Shown piece after piece: positions 15,023 through 25,402 of a DNA stretch of 64,000 nucleotides. The notes under the pieces are model-generated. The model saw only the letters and a program-made list of their open reading frames with translations. It ran no database searches and was not told the origin of the DNA. The position numbers and the translations under genes are program-made. The first letter of the stretch is position 1. Every line of letters starts with the position of its first letter. The stretch is from Polaromonas sp. CF318 (GTDB lineage: Bacteria > Pseudomonadota > Gammaproteobacteria > Burkholderiales > Burkholderiaceae_C): NCBI RefSeq assembly GCF_000282655.1, contig NZ_AKIV01000074.1, forward strand, positions 85,430 to 149,429, written 5' to 3'.

Positions 15023-17764
15023 TCACTGGGTATCTTTGTCGGCGGCGGGCGGCCTGGAGACAACGGTTTTTTCAAAGGTCTGGGCTCCGCCGGCATTCAA
15101 GGCCTGGGTGGCATCATAGGCCCTGGGCTCGGGCGCCTGCGCGGCGGAAGCGGATTGCACCACGGTGGCATCGAATGAGGGCGCGGCCGGCGGGGCGGCA
15201 TGGGGAGAAGGGGCAGGGGCGGCCAGCGGCGCGCCGCCTTCCAGGGCCGCGATGACCTCGCGCAGGTCGGCGGCGAAACGATCGCCGTCCTGGTAGCGGA
15301 GCTCGGGCTTTTTGGCCAGCGACAGCGCGACCACCTCGGCCAGCCGGGCGGGCAGTTCCTTGCGGATGATGCGGATGTCCGGCGCCTCTTCGTTGGCGAT
15401 CTTGTACATCAGCTCGGCCATGGAGTCGCCCCGGAAAGGCAGCACGCCGGCCAGCATCTGGAACAGCATCACTCCCAGCGAATACAGGTCCGAGCGCCCG
15501 TCGACCTTCTTGCCGGCGATCTGCTCGGGCGACATGAAGCTGGGCGTGCCCAGCACCAGGCCGGTCTTGGTCTTGCTGGAGTCCGTGATGCGGGCGATGC
15601 CGAAGTCGGTCACCTTCACCGTATCGCTGTCGATCTCGTACATGATGTTGGCCGGCTTGATGTCCCGGTGCACCACATTCTGCTTGTGCGCGTAGGCCAG
15701 GGCTTCGGCCACTCGCGCCACGATGGACAGGACCTTGGGCACCGGCAGCAGGCTTCCATCCTTGGTGACGTCGGCCAGGTCCTTGCCCTTGAGGAACTCC
15801 ATCGCGATATAGGCCAGGTCATGCTCTTCGCCGGCATCAAAAATTGTCACGATGTTCTGGTGCTGCAGGCGCCCGGCCGTCTCGGCCTCGCGGAAGAAGC
15901 GTTCGCGCGCGTCGTCGAGTTCCTCGCCCTCGAACTCCTGGCTCAGCGCCATGGTCTTGATGGCCACGACACGGCCTATCTTGGGGTCCTTGCCGAGGTA
16001 GACCACGCCCATGGCGCCCTTGCCCAGCTCTTTTTCCACCTGGTAGCGGCCCAGCATGGGCTTTTCGACGGCGCCGCCATCCAGCAGCATGGTGCCGCCG
16101 GGGTGGGAGCCGCCACCGCCCAGAATGACCGTCTCAGACAGATTTTTGGCGCGGTTGAGCTTGGACTGCAGGTCCTTGTGGTTCTTGTTGTAGGTGGCCA
16201 TGTATTCGTACACGGCCTGGGCCTTGTTGAACTGCCGCTTGCGCTCGAAGTCCAGCGCGAGGTTGTTCATGTTGTCCATCAGCGCGTCAGTGAAGGGCAC
16301 GCGGCGAAAGCGGTCAAAGGCCATGTCCAGCTGGCCCTGGCCTTGCAGCGCCAGGCCCATCATGCGGTTGGTTTCAGCGGACTCTTCGTCGGACTTGAGC
16401 TTGCCGGCCTCGGTCATGAGGAAGCGCTTGGTGGTCAGCGCCAGGTGGCCTATCACCAAAAGCGCGGCGGGGAAGACAAATTTGAGCCAGGTCGCGGCCG
16501 TCGACAACAAGCTGAACTCGACCACCAGCAGCACCACGAAGAGCAGCAGCGTGACGATGGCGGCCTTGCCCGCCGACAACCGGGGCAGGCCGGCGATCAG
16601 GTAGCCGGCCACCAGCAGTAAAACGCCCAGCGTGACCCACACGCCCCAGCCCGGCTGCACGATGAAATGCTCGCTCAGGATGCTGGAAGTGATGTGCGCG
16701 ATGGTTTCCGCCGGCGAAAGCCCGGGGCCGGCCGGGGTCGGGAACTGGGTGCCAACGCCTGCGGCGGTGGCACCGATGATCACGATCTTGTCGGCGTATT
16801 TGGCGGCCGGGATCTTGCCGGAGATCACGTCGTAGAACGAATCCACCGCGAAAGCGGGCCGGCCGTCCCTACCCTTGTAGAACTGCGGCAGCATCAAGGC
16901 CGATTCGTCGGTCTTGATCATCAGCTTGCCGATCTGCACCGACTCACCCACATTGAGCTTGATGTCCGCCGGCCCGAGGTTCAGGCTCTTGGCCGCCACC
17001 AGCAGACTCATGGAGGGCACGGCCTTGCCGTAGTAATTGATCAGCAGCGGCTCCTGGCGCACGGCGCCGTCCACGTCGGGCAGCTGGTTAAGGTGGGCGA
17101 TGCCTGCAGCCGCCGCGCCTATCTGCTCGATGGGCTGCTGCCCGCGTATGGCCGGCAGCGAGAAGTTGTTGGTTTCATCCACCGCGCTCTTCAGGGCATA
17201 GGCCGGCAGCGGATTGTCGGGGCGGCCCTGCGGCACGCCCAGCTGGAAAACAGAGGGCACCAGGACGTTGCCGGCCTTGCCCATGCTGGCCGCGAGCTTG
17301 GCGTCGGTGTCCAGTGCGACTTCGGCCTCGGCGATGACCTTGCCGAGCTGCTCGGGCAGCCCGCCCTGGGCCGCCGTCGCCGGATCGGCGGCCGGGCCCA
17401 GCGCTTCCTTCATCTTGCGGATGAACACCAGCCCGCGGTCCGTCTGCGGCTCAAAGAAAAACGCCGTGTGCGCGATGGTTTTGGCCTTGGCGGCCGAAAG
17501 CTGGTCGATCAACTGCGCATGCACGTCGCGCGGCCATGGCCAGCGCCCTATGTTGGCAATGCTCTGGTCGTCGATGGCGATGATAGCGATGCGGTCTGAA
17601 GGCTGGCGCGAAGTGCTGGTGCTCGCGAAGTCGTAGTAGCGGCGCTCCAGGGTGCCGAAGAAATCGGTCAGGCCGTGCAGAAAAAGGACGGCCAGCACCA
17701 CCAGGACCCCGACAAACCAGTCTGCCCGCCAGAACTGACTCAGCTTTCTAGATGATTTGGCCAC
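15023..17764 (-). CDS. CHASE2-domain transmembrane Ser/Thr protein kinase
   Basis: Hanks-type receptor kinase, 913 residues. One membrane helix (about 17-35) precedes an extracytoplasmic CHASE2 sensor (about 40-360, RWPWPR motif). A cluster of membrane helices (about 375-450) and a TPR-like juxtamembrane region (about 470-550) follow, then the kinase domain (about 571-840). It has the glycine loop GKGAMG, VAIK lysine, HRDIKPAN catalytic loop, DFG, and an APE-like SPEQ. The C-terminal tail is Ala/Pro-rich with three aromatic-x-x-Thr motifs (FDATVV, YDATQAL, FEKTVV). This is the first gene of the six-gene signalling operon. The sensor-first architecture differs from the common kinase-first PASTA receptors; the sensed signal is unknown. 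Confidence 0.93.
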   Translation of the reverse strand: MAKSSRKLSQFWRADWFVGVLVVLAVLFLHGLTDFFGTLERRYYDFASTSTSRQPSDRIAIIAIDDQSIANIGRWPWPRDVHAQLIDQLSAAKAKTIAHTAFFFEPQTDRGLVFIRKMKEALGPAADPATAAQGGLPEQLGKVIAEAEVALDTDAKLAASMGKAGNVLVPSVFQLGVPQGRPDNPLPAYALKSAVDETNNFSLPAIRGQQPIEQIGAAAAGIAHLNQLPDVDGAVRQEPLLINYYGKAVPSMSLLVAAKSLNLGPADIKLNVGESVQIGKLMIKTDESALMLPQFYKGRDGRPAFAVDSFYDVISGKIPAAKYADKIVIIGATAAGVGTQFPTPAGPGLSPAETIAHITSSILSEHFIVQPGWGVWVTLGVLLLVAGYLIAGLPRLSAGKAAIVTLLLFVVLLVVEFSLLSTAATWLKFVFPAALLVIGHLALTTKRFLMTEAGKLKSDEESAETNRMMGLALQGQGQLDMAFDRFRRVPFTDALMDNMNNLALDFERKRQFNKAQAVYEYMATYNKNHKDLQSKLNRAKNLSETVILGGGGSHPGGTMLLDGGAVEKPMLGRYQVEKELGKGAMGVVYLGKDPKIGRVVAIKTMALSQEFEGEELDDARERFFREAETAGRLQHQNIVTIFDAGEEHDLAYIAMEFLKGKDLADVTKDGSLLPVPKVLSIVARVAEALAYAHKQNVVHRDIKPANIMYEIDSDTVKVTDFGIARITDSSKTKTGLVLGTPSFMSPEQIAGKKVDGRSDLYSLGVMLFQMLAGVLPFRGDSMAELMYKIANEEAPDIRIIRKELPARLAEVVALSLAKKPELRYQDGDRFAADLREVIAALEGGAPLAAPAPSPHAAPPAAPSFDATVVQSASAAQAPEPRAYDATQALNAGGAQTFEKTVVSRPPAADKDTQ

Positions 17765-18002
17765 TACCCGTCCCTTGTCCTGTTTCGCTGTGCATAAGCT
17801 AGACGATTTTTAATTGCTTTGTATTACCGGCCGTCCGGTGACGCCGTCGTTTTGGCGCACCAGACGACGCCTGCCGCCCTTTGTTTCGGCAGGTTACAAG
17901 TCTCCTGATAGGGGACATTAACAGACGGGGTGCGGCTGGACAAGGGACTTTTGCACGGCAGCCATGCCGACTGTTGCAAATAAGTGGTATTTCAGCAGAT
18001 GT

Positions 18003-18027
18003 GCAAAAGCCCGCACCATGCGGGCTT
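18003..18027 (-). terminator. Rho-independent terminator of terC
   Basis: On the minus strand an 8-bp stem AAGCCCGC/GCGGGCTT with a 5-base loop runs straight into TTTT. It lies about 50 bases past the terC stop codon. A second, 9-bp stem hairpin (18046-18067) lies between it and terC but has no T-run. Confidence 0.75.
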
Positions 18028-18045
18028 CAGGCAAGTGCAGGCTTG

Positions 18046-18067
18046 CCGTCCCGCAGCCGCGGGACGG
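18046..18067. other. 9-bp stem-loop downstream of terC
   Basis: CCGTCCCGC and GCGGGACGG pair perfectly around an AGCC loop, 12 bases past the terC stop. There is no T-tract, so this is more likely an mRNA-stabilising or Rho-pausing hairpin than a terminator by itself. Confidence 0.5.
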
Positions 18068-18078
18068 GCGGGCGGATT

Positions 18079-18780
18079 TCAGGCGGAAGGGGCTTTTTTC
18101 TGCTGCCGCTTGGTGAGGTAGGTACCCAGCGCCACAACCAGCACGGCGCCCAGAATCCCGCCAAAAGTCACGGTTTGTTCGCTGACGGGGCCGAAATAGC
18201 CGGCCACAGCCGGGTCGGTCAGCAGCATTTCGCCGGCCAGGAAGCCGAGCAGGGCGGCGCCTATGGTGATGATGATGGGGAAACGCTCCATGACCTTGGT
18301 CAGCAGGGTGGCGCCGAAAATGATCAGCGGGATGCTCACCAGCAGGCCCAGTACCAGCAACGGCAGGTTGCCCTTGGCGGCGGCGGCCACGGCCAGCACG
18401 TTGTCCAGGCTCATGACCAGGTCGGCGATCAGGATGGTGCGGATAGCGGCGGCCATACCGTTGATTTCATGGCCTTCACCGTCTTCGTCTTCCTCGCCCT
18501 TGAGCAGGTCCACGCCGATGTAAACCAGCAGGATGGCGCCTATAAGCTTCAGGTAGGGCAGGGTCAGCAGCTGGATGGCCACAATGGTCAGCACGATACG
18601 CATGACGATGGCCGCGGCGCTGCCCCAGAAGATGGCCTTGCCGCGCTGCTCGGGCTTGAGCGTGCGCGCCGCCATGGCGATCACCACGGCGTTGTCGCCC
18701 GACAGCACGATGTTGGCGAGGATGATGGAGCCAAAAGCGCTCCAGAAAAGCGGGGACGCGAGGTCCAGTCCGAAAAACAT
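18079..18780 (-). CDS. TerC family integral membrane protein
   Basis: 233-residue polytopic inner-membrane protein of the TerC family, whose characterised members export manganese or load metal onto exoenzymes. About seven membrane helices are visible. The family hallmark charged motifs sit inside helices: SGDNAVVIAMA near residue 28 and MSLDNVLAVAA near residue 123, both with the conserved Asp-Asn. An acidic/His cytoplasmic loop (EEDEDGEGHE, about 96-106) may bind metal. ATG 18780 follows AGGAGA. It sits downstream of sucD but is separated from it by a strong hairpin. I see no recognisable Mn2+ (yybP-ykoY) riboswitch in the 120-base leader, so regulation is unknown. Confidence 0.88.
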   Translation of the reverse strand: MFFGLDLASPLFWSAFGSIILANIVLSGDNAVVIAMAARTLKPEQRGKAIFWGSAAAIVMRIVLTIVAIQLLTLPYLKLIGAILLVYIGVDLLKGEEDEDGEGHEINGMAAAIRTILIADLVMSLDNVLAVAAAAKGNLPLLVLGLLVSIPLIIFGATLLTKVMERFPIIITIGAALLGFLAGEMLLTDPAVAGYFGPVSEQTVTFGGILGAVLVVALGTYLTKRQQKKAPSA

Positions 18781-18801
18781 GGCTATCTCCTGTTATGAAT
18801 G

Positions 18802-18829
18802 AAAAAAAGCGCTATGCAGCGCTTTTTTT
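18802..18829. terminator. bidirectional terminator after sucD
   Basis: AAAAAAAGCGC-TATGCA-GCGCTTTTTTT: a perfect stem with A-run and T-run flanks, working on either strand. It lies about 75 bases past the sucD stop and just before terC, ending the sucCD transcript and insulating terC. Confidence 0.85.
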
Positions 18830-18900
18830 GTTTTTGCGAGTTTAGCCCGTATGGGCGCAGGCGGCGTTCGTAGTAATGCTTACGGCCGCCGACCCCGGCC

Positions 18901-19794
18901 TTACAGCAGGCCCTTGAGCAGCTTGCCCATTTCCGAGGGGTTGCGCGTCACGGTGAATCCGCAGGCTTCCATGATGGCCAGCTTGGCGTCGGCCGTGTCG
19001 GCGCCGCCGGAGATCAGCGCGCCCGCATGGCCCATGCGCTTGCCGGCCGGAGCCGTCACACCGGCAATGAAGCCGACGATGGGTTTTTTCATGTTGGCTT
19101 TGCACCATTGGGCGGCTTCGGCTTCATCGGGGCCGCCGATTTCGCCGATCATGATGACGGCGTCGGTGTCCGGGTCGTCATTGAAGGCCTTCATCACGTC
19201 GATGTGCTTGAGGCCGTTGATCGGATCGCCGCCAATGCCGACGGCGCTGGATTGGCCCAGGCCGATTTCGGTGAGCTGTGCCACGGCTTCATAGGTCAGC
19301 GTGCCGGAGCGGCTGACCACGCCGATGCGGCCCTTGCGGTGGATGTGGCCGGGCATGATGCCGATCTTGATTTCATCGGGGGTGATCAGGCCGGGGCAGT
19401 TGGGGCCCAGCAGCAGGGTTTTCTTGCCGCCGGCGGCTTCCTTGGCCTTCATGCGGTTGCGCACTTCCAGCATGTCCTTGACCGGAATGCCTTCGGTGAT
19501 GCAAATCGCCAGGTCCAGGTTGGCCTCCACGGCTTCCCAGATGGCGGCGGCCGCGCCCGCGGGCGGCACATAGATGACGGACACCGTGGCGCCGGTGGCC
19601 TTGGCGGCCTCGGTCACGTTGGCGAAAATCGGAATGCCTTCGAAGTCTTCGCCGGCTTTCTTGGGATTCACACCGGCCACAAAGGCCTCTTTGCCGTTCG
19701 CGTAGTCGCGGCACATGCGGGTGTGGAACTGACCGGTCTTGCCGGTGATGCCCTGGGTGATGACTTTGGTGTGTTTGTTGATGTAGATCGACAT
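18901..19794 (-). CDS. sucD: succinyl-CoA synthetase (ADP-forming) alpha subunit
   Basis: TCA-cycle enzyme subunit that binds CoA and carries the phosphohistidine in the reversible reaction succinate + CoA + ATP = succinyl-CoA + ADP + Pi. The 297-residue protein has the N-terminal CoA-binding stretch [14 protein letters not shown], the central [10 protein letters not shown] segment and the active-site histidine in [10 protein letters not shown] near residue 250. Length is normal for the family. ATG 19794 follows AGGAG. It is encoded 18 bases downstream of sucC as the usual two-gene operon and ends at the bidirectional terminator. Confidence 0.97.
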   Translation of the reverse strand: MSIYINKHTKVITQGITGKTGQFHTRMCRDYANGKEAFVAGVNPKKAGEDFEGIPIFANVTEAAKATGATVSVIYVPPAGAAAAIWEAVEANLDLAICITEGIPVKDMLEVRNRMKAKEAAGGKKTLLLGPNCPGLITPDEIKIGIMPGHIHRKGRIGVVSRSGTLTYEAVAQLTEIGLGQSSAVGIGGDPINGLKHIDVMKAFNDDPDTDAVIMIGEIGGPDEAEAAQWCKANMKKPIVGFIAGVTAPAGKRMGHAGALISGGADTADAKLAIMEACGFTVTRNPSEMGKLLKGLL

Positions 19795-19812
19795 GCTTGT
19801 GTTCTCCTGGGC

Positions 19813-20973
<1,161 letters not shown>

Positions 20974-21259
20974 GAAAGACCTTCAGAATTCAGTAAAAGA
21001 GGGGGTGCAACTGGGATTTGGACAGGGCTGTGGGGTGTCGGAAACAGGCCACACCGGCCCAAAAAACCACGTCGGCGGTCACTGCAGGCAGCAACGCAGA
21101 ACTGTATCATGGTGCGACGCACAATTCTTGTGCCCGGCTTACACCCCAAAATAGCCCCGAATTGGGTATTTTTGAGGTGGTTTTGGCCTGCCAAGGCGCC
21201 CCTGCGCTTGCCTTATTGGCGTATTTCGTTCAGTTGTCAGTACCTGGAAGTCCTCATTC
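20974..21259. promoter_or_regulatory. divergent sucC / argC intergenic region
   Basis: 286 bases between two divergent genes, so the promoters of both lie here. No clear consensus pair stands out. The argC-proximal half contains a GC-rich imperfect palindrome (AAGGCGCCCCTGCGCTT, 21197-21213) that looks like part of a dispersed repeat rather than an operator. Confidence 0.45.
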
Positions 21260-22171
21260 ATGCCCAAAGTTTTCATTGACGGAGAAGCCGGCACCACGGG
21301 CCTGCAAATCCGCGAGCGGCTGCAAGCCATGCCGCAGATCGAGCTGGTCAGCATCGCGCCCGAGCTGCGCAAGGATGCGGCGGCCAAGCGCGCGCTGATG
21401 GCGCAGGTGGACATGGTGATCCTGTGCCTGCACGACGATGCGGCGCGCGAATCGGTGGCCATGATCGATTCCCTGCCCGGCAAAAAACCCAAGGTCATCG
21501 ATGCCTCCACCGCGCACCGCACCGTGCCCGGCTGGGTCTATGGCTTTCCCGAACTCACACAGGCGCAGCGCGCCGCCGTGGCGACCGCCGAGCGCGTCGG
21601 CAACCCCGGCTGCTATGCCACCGGCGCGATCGCGCTGATCCGCCCGCTGGTCGACGCCGGTGCCATACCGCCCGATTTCCCCCTGAGCCTTCCCGCCGTG
21701 AGCGGTTACTCCGGCGGCGGGCGGCAAATGATTGAAGACTACGAGGCCGGAACCGCGCCCGCGTTTGAGCTCTACGGCCTGGGCCTGAAGCACAAGCACC
21801 TGCCCGAAATCATGAAGTACACCGGCCTGTCACGCCGCCCGGTGTTCATCCCTTCCGTCGGCAACTTCAAGCAGGGCATGCTGGTGCAGTTGCCGCTGCA
21901 CCTGGACCTGCTGCCCGGCAAGCCGACCGGCGCGCAGTTGCAGGACATGCTGGCCAAACACTACGCCGGCAGCGAATGGGTGACAGTGCAAGCCGCGCCC
22001 GAATCGAACAAACTCGATGCGCTGGCGCTCAACGACACCAACAAGATGGAACTGCGCGTATTCGCCAATGAAGAGCACCGCCAGGCGGTGCTGGTGGCGC
22101 GGCTGGACAACCTGGGCAAGGGCGCTTCGGGCGCCGCCGTGCAAAACCTGAAACTGATGTTGAGCCTCTAA
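21260..22171 (+). CDS. argC: N-acetyl-gamma-glutamyl-phosphate reductase (short type)
   Basis: Third step of arginine synthesis: NADPH-dependent reduction of N-acetylglutamyl phosphate to N-acetylglutamate semialdehyde. The 303-residue protein is of the short ArgC class and starts [20 protein letters not shown], where [10 protein letters not shown] is the nucleotide-binding loop. The active-site Cys lies in [14 protein letters not shown] (about residue 117), and the [12 protein letters not shown] segment is also typical. It stands alone on the plus strand, followed tail-to-tail (2 bases) by recX. A GGAAG ribosome site precedes ATG 21260. Confidence 0.95.
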   Translation: MPKVFIDGEAGTTGLQIRERLQAMPQIELVSIAPELRKDAAAKRALMAQVDMVILCLHDDAARESVAMIDSLPGKKPKVIDASTAHRTVPGWVYGFPELTQAQRAAVATAERVGNPGCYATGAIALIRPLVDAGAIPPDFPLSLPAVSGYSGGGRQMIEDYEAGTAPAFELYGLGLKHKHLPEIMKYTGLSRRPVFIPSVGNFKQGMLVQLPLHLDLLPGKPTGAQLQDMLAKHYAGSEWVTVQAAPESNKLDALALNDTNKMELRVFANEEHRQAVLVARLDNLGKGASGAAVQNLKLMLSL

Positions 22172-22173
22172 GC

Positions 22174-22662
22174 TCAGTCCTCGTCGGTCTGCGATACGAC
22201 GCGGCGGATGACTTCACCGCCAAAGCCCCGGGCCGCCAGGAAGCGCATTTGTTTGGCGCGGCCGGCCGCATCGGGCGCCGGCCCCTCGAATTTTTTGCGC
22301 CAGATCTCGCGGGCGCGTTCCAGCTCGCTGCCCTTGAGGCTGTCCATGGCGCCGGCCACGCGTTCCGCGCTGAGGCCTTTGCCCAGTAATTCATGCTTGA
22401 TGCGTGCCGCTCCAAAACGGCCCGCGCGCCGGTTAATCACCGACTCGACCACGCGCGCCTCGCTGATGAAATCCTTGGCCTGCAAGTCGTCCAGCACCTG
22501 GGCCAGCTGGCCCGGCATTTCCTCATGGGGCGCGAGTTTGCGCTCCAGTTCGGCGCGCGAATGCTCGCGCGCGGCAAGGTAACGCAGCGCGCGGCCCTTC
22601 AGGGAAAGGCCAAAACCCGCACGGGCGGGTTTGGCTGGTTTGTGATCTGCCGGATTGTCCAT
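22174..22662 (-). CDS. recX: recombination regulatory protein RecX
   Basis: Small modulator that binds RecA filaments and limits their extension. The 162-residue product is rich in Ala, Arg and Leu with RecX three-helix repeats: SLKGRALRYLAAREHSRAEL, then FISEARVVESVINRRAGRFG and a C-terminal FLAARGFGGEVIRRVV. I use ATG 22660-22662; a TTG nine codons further out is possible but has no ribosome site. It lies about 95 bases downstream of recA on the same strand, the standard arrangement, with a dispersed-type repeat in the gap. Confidence 0.92.
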   Translation of the reverse strand: MDNPADHKPAKPARAGFGLSLKGRALRYLAAREHSRAELERKLAPHEEMPGQLAQVLDDLQAKDFISEARVVESVINRRAGRFGAARIKHELLGKGLSAERVAGAMDSLKGSELERAREIWRKKFEGPAPDAAGRAKQMRFLAARGFGGEVIRRVVSQTDED

Positions 22663-22690
22663 GGTCAACAGGCCAGGCCCCACGCGCAAT

Positions 22691-22740
22691 TCGCTATCGT
22701 TTTAATAGCTCTTAGTGCGTGCTCCATCTGGGCCAGAGCC
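22691..22740 (-). repeat. Comamonadaceae-type dispersed intergenic repeat between recA and recX
   Basis: Read on the minus strand it runs from GGCTCTGGCCCAGATGGAGC to AGAGCTATTAAAACGATAGC. The pattern (a CTCTgGCCC core, a CxxGCGCnAAnAGCTATnAAAA core and a terminal ATAGC) resembles a short interspersed repeat I know from Acidovorax/Polaromonas-type genomes. Only one copy is in this window, so family membership rests on recognition, not comparison. Confidence 0.45.
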
Positions 22741-22756
22741 TTATTCGCATTAAAAA

Positions 22757-23899
<1,143 letters not shown>

Positions 23900-23970
23900 G
23901 AAAAACTCCTTGAAAATCAATGATGTAAAACTTGTTGCCTGGATTCCAGCATCTGCTTTTAATCACAGCG

Positions 23971-23986
23971 CTGGATGCATGACCAG
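23971..23986. promoter_or_regulatory. LexA/SOS-box-like operator of recA
   Basis: CTGGATGCATGACCAG fits the CTG-N10-CAG LexA pattern, with only weak dyad inside. It lies 72-87 bases upstream of the recA start. On the minus strand a plausible promoter precedes it directly: TTTACT, 17 bases, TAAAGT. The operator would then sit over the start point, as expected for SOS repression. Confidence 0.6.
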
Positions 23987-24064
23987 TACTTTATGGGCGC
24001 CATAAAAATAAGTAAACCCTATTTTTAGTCAGTTTGCCTGATCAAATGGCTTACCATCGTTTTC

Positions 24065-24574
24065 ATGGCGGAAATGACACCCCCACCTCCCATGCCCAGC
24101 CCCTTCGGCGCGACCGAGGCCGGCTGGCGGCAGACCCACCTGGGGCGACTCATGGGCCATGCGCTGCGCCGCTTCGACGAGCGCGTGCTCTCGCTGATGG
24201 CCAGCAGCGTGGAGGTGCCGCTGGCGCTGTCCAACCTGGCGGCGCGCGACCAGGTCGGCGCCGCCCATATCCACATCACGCGCCACCTGGCCGTGGCCGG
24301 TTCGCGCCTGACCGACCTGGCGCACAGCGCCGGCATGAGCAAGCAGGCCATGGGCGACCTGGTCGACCAGTGCGAGGCCTGGGGCCTGGTCACGCGCCAG
24401 CCCGACCCGCACGACAAACGCGCCCGCCGGGTGGTGTTCACCGAATCAGGCCTGCTCTGGCTGGAAGCCTTTCACCAGGCCGTGCGCCAGGCCGAGGACG
24501 AATTTCGCCAGGCGGTGGGGCATGATGTGGCCACCGTGGTGGCGCTGGGGCTGGAAGCTTATGCGGGCGCTTGA
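24065..24574 (+). CDS. MarR family transcriptional regulator
   Basis: 169-residue winged-helix repressor-type protein. A Pro-rich start leads to an N-terminal dimerisation helix, then the DNA-binding region (about 80-130): RLTDLAHSAGMSKQAMGDLVDQCEAWGLVTRQPDPHDKRARRVVFTESG. The DxRxR-type wing (DPHDKRARRV) is the MarR hallmark. It is divergent from recA; the inverted repeat TATGGGCGCCATA (23992-24004) in the gap could be its own operator. No adjacent target operon is evident: the next genes are a two-component system 100 bases on. The ligand is unknown. No strong ribosome site precedes the ATG. Confidence 0.85.
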   Translation: MAEMTPPPPMPSPFGATEAGWRQTHLGRLMGHALRRFDERVLSLMASSVEVPLALSNLAARDQVGAAHIHITRHLAVAGSRLTDLAHSAGMSKQAMGDLVDQCEAWGLVTRQPDPHDKRARRVVFTESGLLWLEAFHQAVRQAEDEFRQAVGHDVATVVALGLEAYAGA

Positions 24575-24676
24575 TCGCATTGCCGTGTCAGCAAAGCAGA
24601 GGCGACAAAAGCCTAGAATTTGTCCGGGAACACACAATCGCCCCAGGCCACAAGGGGCGGATATCTGGAGACAACC

Positions 24677-25351
24677 ATGCGTATTCTGATTGCCGAAGAC
24701 GACCAGGTGCTGGCCGATGGCCTGCTGCGCACTTTGCGCGCCTCCGGCGCGGCGGCCGACCACGTGGCCAGCGGCACCGAAGCCGACGCCGCCTTGCTCA
24801 CCAACACCGAATTCGATTTGCTGATCCTGGACCTGGGCCTGCCGCGCATGCACGGCCTGGAAGTGCTCAAGCGCCTGCGCGCCCGCGGCTCGGCCATGCC
24901 GGTGCTGATCCTGACGGCCGCCGACAGCGTGGAAGAGCGTGTCAAAGGCCTGGACTACGGCGCCGACGACTACATGGCCAAACCTTTTTCGCTGCAGGAA
25001 CTCGAAGCCCGCGTGCGCGCGCTGATACGCCGCGGCATGGGCGGCGCCAGCAGCACCATCAAGCACGGCCCGCTGGTGTACGACCAGGCCGGCCGCGTCG
25101 CCACCATAGACGGCCAGATGCTGGAGCTGTCGGCGCGCGAACTCGGTTTGCTCGAAGTGCTGCTGCAGCGCGCCGGCCGCCTCGTCAGCAAGGACCAGTT
25201 GGTGGAGCGCCTCTGCGAATGGGGCGAGGAGGTCAGCAACAACGCGATCGAGGTTTACATCCACCGCCTGCGCAAGAAAATTGAAAAAGGCCCGGTGCGG
25301 ATCGCGACGGTGCGCGGCCTGGGCTACTGCCTCGAAAAAATACCAGGGTAG
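24677..25351 (+). CDS. OmpR/TctD-type response regulator
   Basis: 224-residue two-component regulator, 675 bases from ATG 24677, which has TCTGGAGA ahead of it. The receiver domain (1-118) has the acidic pocket EDD (residues 7-9), phospho-acceptor Asp in LLILDLGLP (about 51), Thr in LILTAAD and Lys in DDYMAKPFS (about 101). The OmpR-type winged helix (about 125-222) shows LSARELGLLEVLL and NAIEVYIHRLRKKI. The histidine kinase gene follows by 50 bases and should be its partner. Closest in style to TctD/QseB regulators; the target is unknown. Confidence 0.92.
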   Translation: MRILIAEDDQVLADGLLRTLRASGAAADHVASGTEADAALLTNTEFDLLILDLGLPRMHGLEVLKRLRARGSAMPVLILTAADSVEERVKGLDYGADDYMAKPFSLQELEARVRALIRRGMGGASSTIKHGPLVYDQAGRVATIDGQMLELSARELGLLEVLLQRAGRLVSKDQLVERLCEWGEEVSNNAIEVYIHRLRKKIEKGPVRIATVRGLGYCLEKIPG

Positions 25352-25402
25352 CCATTTGATATTTGCTGTTGCCGCTTCGCCGGTTTTCACCCAAAGCGTG
25401 CC

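Larger units (their letters stand above)
17765..18078. other. intergenic region between the kinase operon and terC
   Basis: About 310 bases without a credible gene. It must hold the leftward promoter of the signalling operon next to 17765, but I see no convincing -35/-10 pair. It contains a 7-bp stem (CCTGCCG/CGGCAGG, 17870-17893) and, at the terC end, two further hairpins listed separately. Nothing here looks like a small RNA or riboswitch that I can name. Confidence 0.6.

Noticed and set aside
18781..18900. Possible yybP-ykoY manganese riboswitch ahead of terC
   Set aside because: The space holds only the sucD terminator and too little sequence; no conserved riboswitch core is visible.
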